Assembly (NCBI GenBank): GCA_963771505.1
Contig: CAVYTO010000006.1
Coordinates: 248,001 to 312,000, forward strand
Direction: 5' to 3'
Source of the DNA: JAJPHW01 sp963771505
GTDB taxonomy: Bacteria; Acidobacteriota; Terriglobia; Terriglobales; Acidobacteriaceae
DNA: 64,000 nt
Shown here: one piece after another, positions 18,112-26,662 of the stretch
Position numbering within the stretch: position 1 is the first letter of the stretch
Layout of the letters: the number at the start of each line of letters is the position of its first letter
Position numbers and translations under genes: made by a program
Notes under the pieces: model-generated
The model's database searches: none
Seen by the model: the letters and a program-made list of their open reading frames with translations, nothing else
Told to the model about the DNA's origin: nothing

Positions 18112-18708
18112 TCAGCCCTTCTTCACACGCTCGCAAGCCTGTACGGTTTTCGTTGGATCGACCGCTTCATCATCCACCTGTTCGTTGATGATCTTTCCCG
18201 ATTTGTCGATAAGGAAAGTCGCGCGGCGCGCCGTTTCCATTGAAATGCCCTCGATATCCAGCTTTTGAGTTAGTCCGTACTTGCCGGTCACCGGGCCGCC
18301 CCAATCGCCGAGGATGGGAAAGCTAATTGCGTTTTGTTGAGCGAAAGCAAAGTTCGAGAAGGGACTATCCATGCTCACACCCAGGACCTGGGTGTCTGCG
18401 CCCTCCAGCTTGGCGAGGTTCTGCTGGAGAGCTTTCATTTCCCGCGTTCAACCACCGGTAAAGGCGAACACAAAAAAGGCGAGAGCAACATTTTTCTTGC
18501 CGCGATAATCTCGCAACGACACTTTCTTTAAGTCTTTGCCGTCGAAAGCAAAAAGAGTGAAGTCCGGCGCCATGTCGCCGACCTTGAGCTTCATGGACGC
18601 GGGGGCTTCTTTGGTCTTACTTTGGGCGAGCAAAGACGTTGATGAGGACACCGACAGGCTGAGACTTAGTAATCCCAATCCAACCACATGTCTTATATTT
18701 CGTTTCAT
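18112..18708 (-). CDS. Periplasmic peroxiredoxin, probable selenoprotein (in-frame TGA at the peroxidatic Cys)
   Basis: Read through, this is one 198-residue AhpC/TSA protein. A signal peptide (about 1-29, ending SLLAQ) is followed by VGDMAPDFTLFAFDGKDL, then FVFAFTGG, then TGA at 18450-18448 (codon 87), then TREMKALQQNL, VLGVSMDSPFSNFAFAQQ, FPILGDWGGPVTGKYGL and ARRATFLIDKSGKI. Peroxiredoxins have T-x-x-C here; the TGA falls exactly at that Cys, giving T-G-G-U. Both halves are in the same frame and otherwise intact. A 9-bp stem-loop lies at the SECIS position. A late Cys (VQACERVKK) could resolve the selenenic acid. Without recoding, both halves would be dead fragments. Sec insertion is inferred; selA, selB, selC and selD are not in the window. 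Confidence 0.82.
18401..18431 (-). promoter_or_regulatory. Candidate bacterial SECIS stem-loop
   Basis: On the coding strand, 16 bases after the TGA, CTCTCCAGC (18431-18423) pairs over 9 bp (one G-U) with GCTGGAGGG (18409-18401) around a 13-base loop whose second base is G. The loop begins 25 bases after the TGA. The published bacterial SECIS model asks for 16-37 bases to the loop, a loop of 3-14 bases, and a G in its first two positions; all three fit. It would recruit SelB with Sec-tRNA. Confidence 0.72.
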
Positions 18709-18838
18709 TAGCCAACTCCCGGAAACGCAGCGTCCCTCATTTTAGAGCATTGAGCTTCTACCGCTGGTGGTGATGATTTCTGGCTGATTCGTGTTCGGCT
18801 GATGTCAGGTGCAAATGTCGGACTCTATGGGCATCCAC

Positions 18839-20035
18839 CTACACCGGCGTCGCAGTCTTCCTCGCAGGATTGAAAAATGGCATCTTCACGATCCGGGCGG
18901 CGACTTTGTGCCGCATCGCTTCGATGGTGATTTCCATCTGCACCTTCGCTCCCAACTGTGCGTGGTCAGTTTGGATGCTGGCCAGCGCAATCATCTTCTT
19001 CAGCACAGGCGACCAGGTTGTAGTCGTTGCTTTGCCGACTTGCGTCTCTCCGCAATAAACAGGAACAGCAACGCGCGACGCTTGCGCTGGGGCCGCTGGA
19101 GTAAGGCCGTATTTCTCGTAGCTGTTCTCCACTTCGATCCAGTCGATTTCCAGGCCGACAAATTGCCGGGCCACGCCGTTCTTTGCGTCTTTTTGGAGCG
19201 CTGCCTTGCCAATGAAATTGTCTTTATTCAAATGCACCATCTTGCCAAAACCAAGTTCGTAGGGTGAATAATGCTGCGACGGAATCAGCGCGCGCTTGCT
19301 GCTGGTGTAATCGGCTTCAATCAGTAGCAGCCCAGCCTCGACTCGCGCCACGTCCAGAGCCAGCATTCCTGCAGCATGCAGGTCGAAGCGTTTTCCAGTT
19401 TCCATCAGCGCGTCCCAGACTTTCACCGCATCGTTCCATGGCGCCCAGATTTCGTAGCCCAAATCGCCGGTATATCCGGTGCGTGAAATGTCCACCGGCA
19501 CGCCCGCGATCTTGCCGCTGGTCATGCGGAAATATTTCAGATTGGCGACGTCGGCTTCCGCGATGGATTTCAGCAGCTTCCCCGAAGTCGGCCCTTGCAA
19601 CGCCAGCGCCGCGGTCTTCTCGGAAATATCCTCAATAGTGACATCCATGTTGATGGCGCTTTGCCGAAACCAGCGCAGGCTCGGGTCGGCCGCCGTCCAG
19701 CGATATTTATTTTCTTCAAGGCGCGTCACCGTTCCATCGTCGATCACCTTACCCTGCTCGTCGCACCAGCAGCAATAAATCACCTGCCCGACGGCCACTT
19801 TGTTTATGTCGCGAGTGATCACGCGGTTCACGAGCTTAGTCGCGTCCTTGCCGCTGAGCAGGTACTTGTAGAGCGGTGAAATATCAATCAGCGCCGAAGC
19901 GTTGCGGATGGCGTTGTACTCGTGCTCATGATGCACTTCATACACGCTGACCGTGTAATAGCCCGACCATTCGCGGTAGTTCAAGCTCTGGCAAAGCGGA
20001 AACGTTCTCTCATGAAACGCAGTTCCAACGGGCAC
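18839..20035 (-). CDS. gcvT: Aminomethyltransferase (glycine cleavage T-protein family)
   Basis: A 398-residue folate-dependent enzyme. Family landmarks are YNAIRNASALIDISPLYKY, NRVITRDINKVAVGQV, ALQGPTSGKLL, SRTGYTGDLGYEIW and GMLALDVARVEAG. It moves a methylene or methyl carbon to tetrahydrofolate. Start GTG 20035 is chosen because GAGGAAG lies 8 bases upstream and the product then begins with the family N-terminus (GTAFHERT). gcvH and gcvP are absent nearby, and the neighbours are two flavin oxidoreductases, so it may serve a demethylase or amine pathway instead of classic glycine cleavage. No glycine riboswitch was found upstream. Confidence 0.88.
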   Translation of the reverse strand: MPVGTAFHERTFPLCQSLNYREWSGYYTVSVYEVHHEHEYNAIRNASALIDISPLYKYLLSGKDATKLVNRVITRDINKVAVGQVIYCCWCDEQGKVIDDGTVTRLEENKYRWTAADPSLRWFRQSAINMDVTIEDISEKTAALALQGPTSGKLLKSIAEADVANLKYFRMTSGKIAGVPVDISRTGYTGDLGYEIWAPWNDAVKVWDALMETGKRFDLHAAGMLALDVARVEAGLLLIEADYTSSKRALIPSQHYSPYELGFGKMVHLNKDNFIGKAALQKDAKNGVARQFVGLEIDWIEVENSYEKYGLTPAAPAQASRVAVPVYCGETQVGKATTTTWSPVLKKMIALASIQTDHAQLGAKVQMEITIEAMRHKVAARIVKMPFFNPARKTATPV

Positions 20036-20371
20036 AGTAGCTTCCTCAGGGAAAAAAATTTGTCTCGCAGCCGGATTATATATCCACGGGGTGATCACGC
20101 ACAGGCGGAGGGTGAGATCCCTCGCCCCGCTGGATAGACGCGAGGCTTCGGGATGACGGCGACTTAGTGACCGCGACAAAACCCCGTCCACCCATTACAA
20201 TTGCTGTGCGATGCCATCCCCGTGGGCCGCAATTCGTAGCTGGACCGTCCTCACTAGCGGACTCTGATCCCGCTTCCTTCTCTCGTTTCACCCTGGGCCG
20301 CACCTGCTACAATCCTTGCGATTCCGGCCTGCCAGCAAATCCAGCTTCTTTAAACAAAAGGCTAAAGCGAT
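20036..20371. other. Divergent intergenic region between gcvT and the FAD oxidoreductases
   Basis: 336 bp. On the minus strand it holds a perfect TATAAT (20080-20075) about 40 bases before the gcvT start, but the matching -35 hexamer is poor. A dispersed repeat lies at 20114-20157. On the plus strand nothing convincing precedes the start at 20372 except a weak purine-rich AAAGGCTAAAG. No small gene is visible. Confidence 0.45.
20114..20157 (-). repeat. Dispersed GTCATCC...GGATCTC repeat, copy 1
   Basis: Read on the minus strand it begins GTCATCCCGAAG and ends GGCGAGGGATCTC. Three related copies lie at 31636, 33835 and 44146, all between genes or in a leader. This is a diverged member. Confidence 0.5.
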
Positions 20372-21970
20372 ATGGCAGCTTCCTCGAAATATGACGTGAT
20401 CGTGATCGGCGGAGGCCACAACGGCCTGGTCAATGCCGCATACCTCGCGCGTGCCGGCAAAAAAGTTCTGGTGCTCGAACGCCGCCATGTGCTCGGCGGC
20501 GCGGCCGTCACCGAAGAGATCTTTCCCGGCTTTAAGTTTTCCGTCTGCTCTTATGTCGTCTCGCTCCTGCGTCCGGAGATCATTCGCGATCTCGATCTGC
20601 CGCGTCATGGACTCGAAATTCTTCCGCTCGACGGCACTTTTACGCCCATGCCGAGCGGCGATTATCTCTGGCGCGTGAATGACCACGGCAAGACGCATCG
20701 CGAAATCGCCCGCCATTCGAAGCTTGACGCCGAAGCTTACGACGAGTTCGGCAAGTCGATGCAGGCCATGTGCCGCTTCGTGAAGCCGATTCTTTCCATG
20801 GTGCCGCCTGACCCGGCCACGCTAAATCCGAAAGAGTTGATGAAGCTGCTGTTCCTCGGCCGCCGCTTCAAAGACATGACCAGCGAGGACAAATACAACC
20901 AGATTCAGTTGATGACGATGAGCGCCATCGACTTCCTCGATCAATGGTTCGAGACGGACGTGCTTAAGGCGACGATGTCGGCGTCCGGAATCATCGGGAC
21001 TTTTCTCGGCGTGCGCTCGCCGGGAACCGCCTACGTTCTGCTGCATCACTACATGGGAGAAATCGACGGCGCATTCCGCTCATGGGGATTCGCCCGCGGC
21101 GGCACCGGAGCGATCTCTAACGCCATTGCCGACGCGGCTCGCGAAGCTGGAGTTGAAATCCGCAAGCAAGCCCCCATCGCGCAGATCATCGTCAAGAATG
21201 GAAGCGTGAAAGGCGTAGTGCTCGCGAACGGTGACGAGATTCACGCCGACATCGTTTCATCCAGCGTCGACCCGCGCCTGACGTTTGTGAAAATGATCGA
21301 CAAAGGTCATTTGCCCGAAGACTTTTTGGAAGAAATCAATCGCTACAAATTTCGCGGATCGTCCGGCAAGGTCAATCTCGCGCTCGACGGATTGCCTAAC
21401 TTCAAAGCGATTCCTGGCGAAGGCGCGCACCTGCGTGGCGCGATTTCCATTTCCCCGAGCGTCGAATACATGGAGCGCGCTTATGATGACGCCAAGTACG
21501 GCAACTTCTCGCGCCGCCCGTATATTGACATGGTCATTCCCACGCTGACCGATCCTTCCGTTGCCCCGCCGGGCAAGCACATCATGAGTTGCTTCGTGCA
21601 GTACGCGCCTTACAAACTCCGCCCCGGCTTGAACTGGGACGACCAGAAAGAAGCTTTCGGCGACACCGTCATCAACACCATCGCCGAGTATGCGCCCAAT
21701 ATCAAAGACATCATTCTCCATCGCCAGGTCGTCACGCCGCTCGATCTCGAACGCGATTTCGGTTTAACCGAGGGTAATATTTTTCAAGGCGAGTTGTCGC
21801 TCGAGCAGTTGTTCTTTCTTCGCCCCGTGCCCGGTTACGCTGCATTCCGCACGCCCATCAAAAATCTCTACATGTGCGGATCGGCCACGCATCCCGGCGG
21901 CGGCATCATGGGTGCTCCAGGACGACTCGCCGCTCTTGAGATCCTGAAAGATCACAAGGGGGCGGCATAA
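20372..21970 (+). CDS. Phytoene dehydrogenase-like FAD oxidoreductase (PYROXD2 type), first of a pair
   Basis: A 532-residue flavoprotein. The N-terminus has the Rossmann FAD motif DVIVIGGGHNGLVNAAYLA and VLERRHVLGGAAVTEE. Mid-protein AFRSWGFARGGTGAISNAIAD and the C-terminal ATHPGGGIMGAPGRLAALEIL block match the CrtI/PYROXD2 superfamily. No carotenoid genes lie nearby, so desaturation of phytoene is unlikely; an amine or pyridine-nucleotide-linked oxidation is possible. Its stop overlaps the next ATG by one base (TAATG), so the two paralogues are translated together, perhaps as a heterodimer. Confidence 0.86.
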   Translation: MAASSKYDVIVIGGGHNGLVNAAYLARAGKKVLVLERRHVLGGAAVTEEIFPGFKFSVCSYVVSLLRPEIIRDLDLPRHGLEILPLDGTFTPMPSGDYLWRVNDHGKTHREIARHSKLDAEAYDEFGKSMQAMCRFVKPILSMVPPDPATLNPKELMKLLFLGRRFKDMTSEDKYNQIQLMTMSAIDFLDQWFETDVLKATMSASGIIGTFLGVRSPGTAYVLLHHYMGEIDGAFRSWGFARGGTGAISNAIADAAREAGVEIRKQAPIAQIIVKNGSVKGVVLANGDEIHADIVSSSVDPRLTFVKMIDKGHLPEDFLEEINRYKFRGSSGKVNLALDGLPNFKAIPGEGAHLRGAISISPSVEYMERAYDDAKYGNFSRRPYIDMVIPTLTDPSVAPPGKHIMSCFVQYAPYKLRPGLNWDDQKEAFGDTVINTIAEYAPNIKDIILHRQVVTPLDLERDFGLTEGNIFQGELSLEQLFFLRPVPGYAAFRTPIKNLYMCGSATHPGGGIMGAPGRLAALEILKDHKGAA

Positions 21971-23550
21971 TGGCCGCCTCTCGCGATGTCGTGATCATTG
22001 GTGGAGGCCACAACGGCCTGGTCACGGCTTTTTATCTCGCTAAAGCTGGGTACAAGCCGCTCGTGCTCGAACGCCGCACCCAAACTGGCGGCGCTGCCAT
22101 CACCGAAGAATTTCATCCCGGCTTTCGCGGCCCGATTCTCGCGCATTCCGCCGGCCCGATTCGTCCGGATATCGTTCGCGACATGCAGTTGGAAAAGCAT
22201 GGGCTGAAGATAATCACGCCCGCCGTCGCGGTGACTGCGCTTTCGCCGGACGGCCGCGCGCTCACGCTCTACACCGATGCCGCGAAGTCGGCGCAGGAGA
22301 TTGCAAAGTTCTCGCAGAAGGATGCGGCGAAATACCCCGAGTTTCAAGCCTCGCTTGCGAAGATGGCGAAGGTCATCGGGCAAGCGCTTGCGCTCACGCC
22401 GCCGAATATCGACAAGCCTTTATCCGGCGATGTTCTGGGATTGCTGCAAACGGGCCGCGCAATTCGCGGACTGGGCAAGAAAGACTTGTACCGATTGCTG
22501 CGCTGGGGACCTGCTGCCGTCGCCGATGTTGTAGCCGAATACTTCGAGACTGAACTGTTGCGCGCGACCATCGCTTCGCGTGGAATCTTTGGAACGTTTC
22601 TTGGGCCTTGGTCCGCGGGCAGCGCGCTTGTGATGCTGCTGCGGGCGGCAGGCGATTCGCATCCCGCAGGCCAGGCGCATTTCGCGGCAGGCGGAATCGG
22701 CTCGCTCACGCAGGCGATGGCAGCCGCAGCAACTCAAGCGGGTGCGGAAATTCGAACCGGCGCTGAAGTTAAAGGAGTGATCGTAAAGAATGGCGTGGCC
22801 AGCGGAGTAGTACTCGCCAACGGCGAAGAAATCACCGCGAAAGCAGTCATCTCGAATGCCGACCCGAAACGCACGCTGCTCAGACTGGTCGATCCCGCAC
22901 ATCTGTCGCCGGATTTCGCGATGAAGTTGCAGCACTACCGCATGCCCGGCGTCGTCGCCAAAGTAAATCTCGCGCTGTCCGGTCTGCCAAAATTCAACGG
23001 AGTCGAGAATTCCGAAGCACTCAGCGGAAGGATCCACATCGGCCCGGAAATCGATTATCTGGAACGCGCGTTCGACGAATCGAAATATGGAGAATTTTCC
23101 AAGCAGCCATACCTCGAAGTCGCAATTCCCTCCATTGCCGACCCATCGCTTGCCCCATCCGGAAAGCACGTGATGTCGATTTACATGCAGTTCGCGCCTT
23201 ACAAACTTAAAAACAGCGATTGGGTAACACAGCGAAAAGCGCTCGGCGAGACTGTAGTGAAGACACTGGCTCAATACGCGCCGAACCTGCCAGAATTGAT
23301 TTTGACGCACCAGATCATCACGCCGCAGGATCTCGAGACCACTTACGGCCTCACCGGCGGACATATTTTCCACGGTGAGTTGTCGCTCGACCAATTTTTC
23401 ACCATGCGTCCAATTCTCGACTGGGCGCGTTACCGCACCCCCATCCTGAACCTGTATTTGTGCGGATCAGGAACCCACCCCGGCGCGGGGTTAACGGGAG
23501 GCTCGGGGGCCAACGCGGCACGAGAAATTCTGAAAGCTATGAAGCGGTAA
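21970..23550 (+). CDS. Phytoene dehydrogenase-like FAD oxidoreductase, second of a pair
   Basis: A 526-residue paralogue of the preceding gene. FAD motif DVVIIGGGHNGLVTAFYLAKAGYKP, then VLERRTQTGGAAITEEF; GQAHFAAGGIGSLTQAMAAAA in the middle; SGTHPGAGLTGGSGANAAREIL at the end. It aligns with its partner throughout, which points to an old tandem duplication. Both lack a signal peptide and so act in the cytoplasm. Enzymes of this type may pass electrons to O2 and release H2O2. The substrate is unknown; the neighbouring gcvT and purU suggest one-carbon or amine metabolism. Confidence 0.86.
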   Translation: MAASRDVVIIGGGHNGLVTAFYLAKAGYKPLVLERRTQTGGAAITEEFHPGFRGPILAHSAGPIRPDIVRDMQLEKHGLKIITPAVAVTALSPDGRALTLYTDAAKSAQEIAKFSQKDAAKYPEFQASLAKMAKVIGQALALTPPNIDKPLSGDVLGLLQTGRAIRGLGKKDLYRLLRWGPAAVADVVAEYFETELLRATIASRGIFGTFLGPWSAGSALVMLLRAAGDSHPAGQAHFAAGGIGSLTQAMAAAATQAGAEIRTGAEVKGVIVKNGVASGVVLANGEEITAKAVISNADPKRTLLRLVDPAHLSPDFAMKLQHYRMPGVVAKVNLALSGLPKFNGVENSEALSGRIHIGPEIDYLERAFDESKYGEFSKQPYLEVAIPSIADPSLAPSGKHVMSIYMQFAPYKLKNSDWVTQRKALGETVVKTLAQYAPNLPELILTHQIITPQDLETTYGLTGGHIFHGELSLDQFFTMRPILDWARYRTPILNLYLCGSGTHPGAGLTGGSGANAAREILKAMKR

Positions 23551-23619
23551 GCCTCAGCGCCTACTTGCTTGTATGCTGTTTCAACAATCGTTCACTGAGA
23601 CGTTCTCGTAGGAGGAAAA

Positions 23620-24069
23620 ATGCGGAACATCATGGTGTTTTTTGCGGTCTTTGTAGTATTGGCTCTACAACCAGTTTTGGCGTATCCGTCGTCAGAAAAG
23701 CCCGGTGACGATGAAACCGCTGTGCGCGTCACGATCCAGCATTATCTTCACGGACTGAAATTCAACGATATAGACAACCTGAAACAAGCGTTTTACCCGG
23801 AAGCCAGGTTGTTCTTTATCAAGAAAAACGGGGAGCTTGGCCAGTTGACCCAGAGTGAGTGGTACGAAGGCTTCAAAAGTACCCCCGGCAAAGAAGAAGA
23901 GGGCGACTTAAAGATCGCATCACTGGATATCGTCGGCAACGCTGCTTCGGTCAAGGTTGAAGAAAATTATCCCGCATCCCGATACACAGACTTCTTGTCG
24001 CTGCTGAAAGTTGGCGGCCAATGGAGGATCGTCAATAAGATCTTTTACGCGGAATCCAAGCACCCGTAG
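23620..24069 (+). CDS. Secreted NTF2-like (lumazine-binding type) protein
   Basis: A 149-residue protein with a signal peptide (MVFFAVFVVLALQPVLA) and an NTF2-like fold pattern: DDETAVRVTIQHYLHGLKFND, LKQAFYPEARLFFI, VGNAASVKVEENYPASRYTDFLSL and GGQWRIVNKIFYAE. This matches the Lumazine_bd_2 family, whose role is poorly known. AGGAGG sits 7 bases before the ATG, one of the strongest ribosome sites in the window. It lies between the flavoproteins and purU but may have its own promoter in the 69-bp gap. Confidence 0.78.
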   Translation: MRNIMVFFAVFVVLALQPVLAYPSSEKPGDDETAVRVTIQHYLHGLKFNDIDNLKQAFYPEARLFFIKKNGELGQLTQSEWYEGFKSTPGKEEEGDLKIASLDIVGNAASVKVEENYPASRYTDFLSLLKVGGQWRIVNKIFYAESKHP

Positions 24070-24093
24070 GCAATTGCCGGGTCGTATACCTTC

Positions 24094-24954
24094 ATGAAAT
24101 CTTCCGCCATCCTCCTTCTGAGTTGCCCTGACCAGAAAGGCGTCGTCGCCGCCATCTCCGATTTTGTCTTTCGCCACGGTGGCAACATTCTTCATGCGGA
24201 TGAGCATGCCGACGCTGAATCGAATCTCTTCCTCATGCGTGTCGAATTCGATCCCGCCGATTTCGACATCAGCCTGAGCGAACCAGATTTTTCAAAACAC
24301 TTCTCGCCCATCGCCCAGAAATTTCGAATGCAATGGCGGCTCGCGCAATCCAGCTATCGTCCGAGGATGGTCATTATGGTCTCGAAGTATGACCACTGCC
24401 TCGTCGATTTGCTCTACCGGCACAAGAGCGGCGAAATCGCCTGCGAAATTCCGCTCATCATTTCCAATCACCCGGACAATCAACCCATCGCCGATTTCTA
24501 CCGCATTCCCTACGTCACCGTTCCCGTGACCAAAGACAACAAGCGTCCCGCGGAAGAAAAGATTTTAGCGCTGCTCCAGCAGCAACGACCCGATGTCATC
24601 GTGCTTGCCCGTTACATGCAGATTCTTTCGCATGAATTTATCAGCCAATTTCCGCACCGCATCATCAACATTCATCATTCGTTTCTCCCCGCGTTCATCG
24701 GTGCAAAACCTTATCATCAGGCATTCACTCGCGGCGTGAAGCTCATCGGCGCCACCAGCCACTACGTCACCGAAGTGCTCGACGACGGCCCGATCATCGA
24801 GCAGGACGTCGTCCGCATTTCCCATCGCGACTCCCTCGACGATCTCCTACAAAAAGGCCGCGACCTCGAGAAAGTCGTTCTGTCGCGCGCCGTGCGCTGG
24901 CACCTGGAAAACCGCGTTCTGCTGTATGGAAATAAGACCGTGGTTTTCGATTAG
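24094..24954 (+). CDS. purU: Formyltetrahydrofolate deformylase
   Basis: A 286-residue protein: an N-terminal ACT domain (ILLLSCPDQKGVVAAISDFV, then HGGNILHADEHAD) and a C-terminal formyltransferase-fold hydrolase (ISNHPDN, ARYMQILSHEFI, INIHHSFLPAFIGAKPYHQA, IEQDVVRISHRDS). The N-H-H-S and D-G-P-I-I-E-Q-D motifs hold the active site. It hydrolyses 10-formyl-THF to formate and THF, balancing one-carbon pools. With gcvT 4 kb away, this region handles folate one-carbon units. Length and motifs are normal. Confidence 0.94.
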   Translation: MKSSAILLLSCPDQKGVVAAISDFVFRHGGNILHADEHADAESNLFLMRVEFDPADFDISLSEPDFSKHFSPIAQKFRMQWRLAQSSYRPRMVIMVSKYDHCLVDLLYRHKSGEIACEIPLIISNHPDNQPIADFYRIPYVTVPVTKDNKRPAEEKILALLQQQRPDVIVLARYMQILSHEFISQFPHRIINIHHSFLPAFIGAKPYHQAFTRGVKLIGATSHYVTEVLDDGPIIEQDVVRISHRDSLDDLLQKGRDLEKVVLSRAVRWHLENRVLLYGNKTVVFD

Positions 24955-24999
24955 CCCCACGTTCCTTGTCTAATTCATTGGTTACTTTAGTGTCTCGTT

Positions 25000-26598
25000 T
25001 TGTCCGATATTCATGTCGTTTTGGCGGGGCTTAATTTCTACTTAGATTACGACCATGTGTCTAAAAGCCGGCCTGCCATCGAGGCGGCGGCAGTAGGAGT
25101 TTGTAGCTTGGTTGAAGATCCGAAGTGGGAGCTGGCGATCCTGGCAACAGTGCAGGGCTTTTACGAAAAGCTCCTGCAAGAGCCGGTTTCGGGCGAAGTT
25201 CCTGTCCCCGCAGGCCTGGAAGCCGTGTCGCTTCAGGGCGACGCCGAAGTGCACCAAACGCTAGCCACCATGCACCGTTGGCTGCGCTTGCTTGACATGG
25301 CGATTACGCCGGCCATGTTGCGGCGCGCATTTACCGACGAAACCGACCCAGAAATTGCGGAGGCCATGCTGCGTTATTTCACGCGACAGCGCGCCACACT
25401 GGACGCAAACCGCGACAAGACCGACTTGATCGCAACTTTCTTGTACCGTCATCCCCGCGTTCCCGGCCAGTGGGAACGCCGTGGATTCGGCCTTGACGGA
25501 TCGCTCCCGCTGGCGCCGTTTGAAATTGCGCTGCTGGAAATTCTCGCCGATTCAGATATGCCGCCACTCCCGGAAGAGCACGGCCAGTTGCTTCGCCGTT
25601 TCGATCCGCTTCAAGAGCAGGCGGAAGCATGCAATGACCTGAATGCCCTGCTCGATTCTGGGATCATCACGACGGTACGCGATATCAAACAAGCGCTGGA
25701 CGTGTCGTTCTACCATCCCGGAGTGCTCGCGACCATCGCGCCTTACAACGCCGCGTTTGGAAAGAAATTTGACCAGCTGTTTCTGGCCTCTGCCACCGAG
25801 ATCAAACGTTTCGCCGTTGCCGTGCAGGAGCAGGGCGGCACAATCCTCGGCAACATTGACGGCATGGACGTCACCGTCGACCACGTCTCAGCATTGCAGG
25901 AAAGCGACCTTTTAAAGAGCGATTACGGCCAGGCGCTGGATAAATTCCGCCGCGTATCGAAACTGAAACAGGCCCTGGAACGGCGTCCTCCGATTCGACG
26001 GAAAATTGCAGCGAACCCGGCACCGAAACCACCGGTGGCAAAGCCGGCGCGCCCGCAGCGACCGCTGCTCGACGTGCAGGCCCTGCGCTCCGCCATCACT
26101 CCGCACCAACTTTCGAGCGAAGAGACCCGCTTACGAAAAATCGAGGAATCCGTCCGCATATTCGTGCGCGTTGCAGACCCGAAATTCCGCCAGATCGTGC
26201 CCATGCGGTTTTTCAACCTGACACTCACTCCGCATGAAGCCGACGCTTATTGCGCCGACTATCTTGAGGAAAAGAGCCTGCGCGCAAGCGTCGCCCGCGT
26301 ACAACTGCGCTGCGTCGCCGTGTTTGCGCGGCTGACCACCGAACTGGAAGAACTAAAGCGCTCGGAACATTCGCCGGGAGTCTGGAAGCTTCACGCCGAC
26401 GCCATCCTGGCGCTCCTCGAAATCGCACGCACCATCAGCGAAAGTTCATTGCGCGTGATCACCCAGGCCGAACAGCAGTCTGCCGAAGAATCGGTAAGAG
26501 CCATGCAGATGTCGCTCAAGAAGCTAAGCGACTGTTGCAACGCCGCCGTCAATACCCTCACCGTGCCACCGCTGCAAAAAGCGGCAGGCGCGGACTAA
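25000..26598 (+). CDS. Conserved-looking orphan protein, function unknown
   Basis: I do not recognise this 532-residue protein. It has no signal peptide or membrane segment and is mostly amphipathic helix. A Pro/Ala/Lys-rich linker at about residues 328-350 (NPAPKPPVAKPARPQRPLL) separates an N-terminal part of about 325 residues from a C-terminal helical part. The N-terminal part has RHPRVPGQWERRGFGLDGSLPLAPFEIALLE. Codon use matches its neighbours and the frame is clean over 1.6 kb, so it is a real gene. Start is probably TTG 25000; no ATG lies near. It follows purU by 45 bp and may be co-transcribed. Confidence 0.65.
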   Translation: MSDIHVVLAGLNFYLDYDHVSKSRPAIEAAAVGVCSLVEDPKWELAILATVQGFYEKLLQEPVSGEVPVPAGLEAVSLQGDAEVHQTLATMHRWLRLLDMAITPAMLRRAFTDETDPEIAEAMLRYFTRQRATLDANRDKTDLIATFLYRHPRVPGQWERRGFGLDGSLPLAPFEIALLEILADSDMPPLPEEHGQLLRRFDPLQEQAEACNDLNALLDSGIITTVRDIKQALDVSFYHPGVLATIAPYNAAFGKKFDQLFLASATEIKRFAVAVQEQGGTILGNIDGMDVTVDHVSALQESDLLKSDYGQALDKFRRVSKLKQALERRPPIRRKIAANPAPKPPVAKPARPQRPLLDVQALRSAITPHQLSSEETRLRKIEESVRIFVRVADPKFRQIVPMRFFNLTLTPHEADAYCADYLEEKSLRASVARVQLRCVAVFARLTTELEELKRSEHSPGVWKLHADAILALLEIARTISESSLRVITQAEQQSAEESVRAMQMSLKKLSDCCNAAVNTLTVPPLQKAAGAD

Positions 26599-26662
26599 AC
26601 CGCTTTCCGTTGACCTCGCTCTCGATGTAAACTTCCCGATGTAAAATCGTTCGGAGCGAATC

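Noticed and set aside
20036..20371. Glycine riboswitch upstream of gcvT
   Set aside because: No tandem aptamer pattern or conserved glycine-riboswitch core was found; only a plain -10 element and a dispersed repeat.
22420..23394. Long minus-strand frame of 324 codons
   Set aside because: It is antisense to the second FAD oxidoreductase, has no domain and an unusual composition; a shadow of the GC-rich coding strand.
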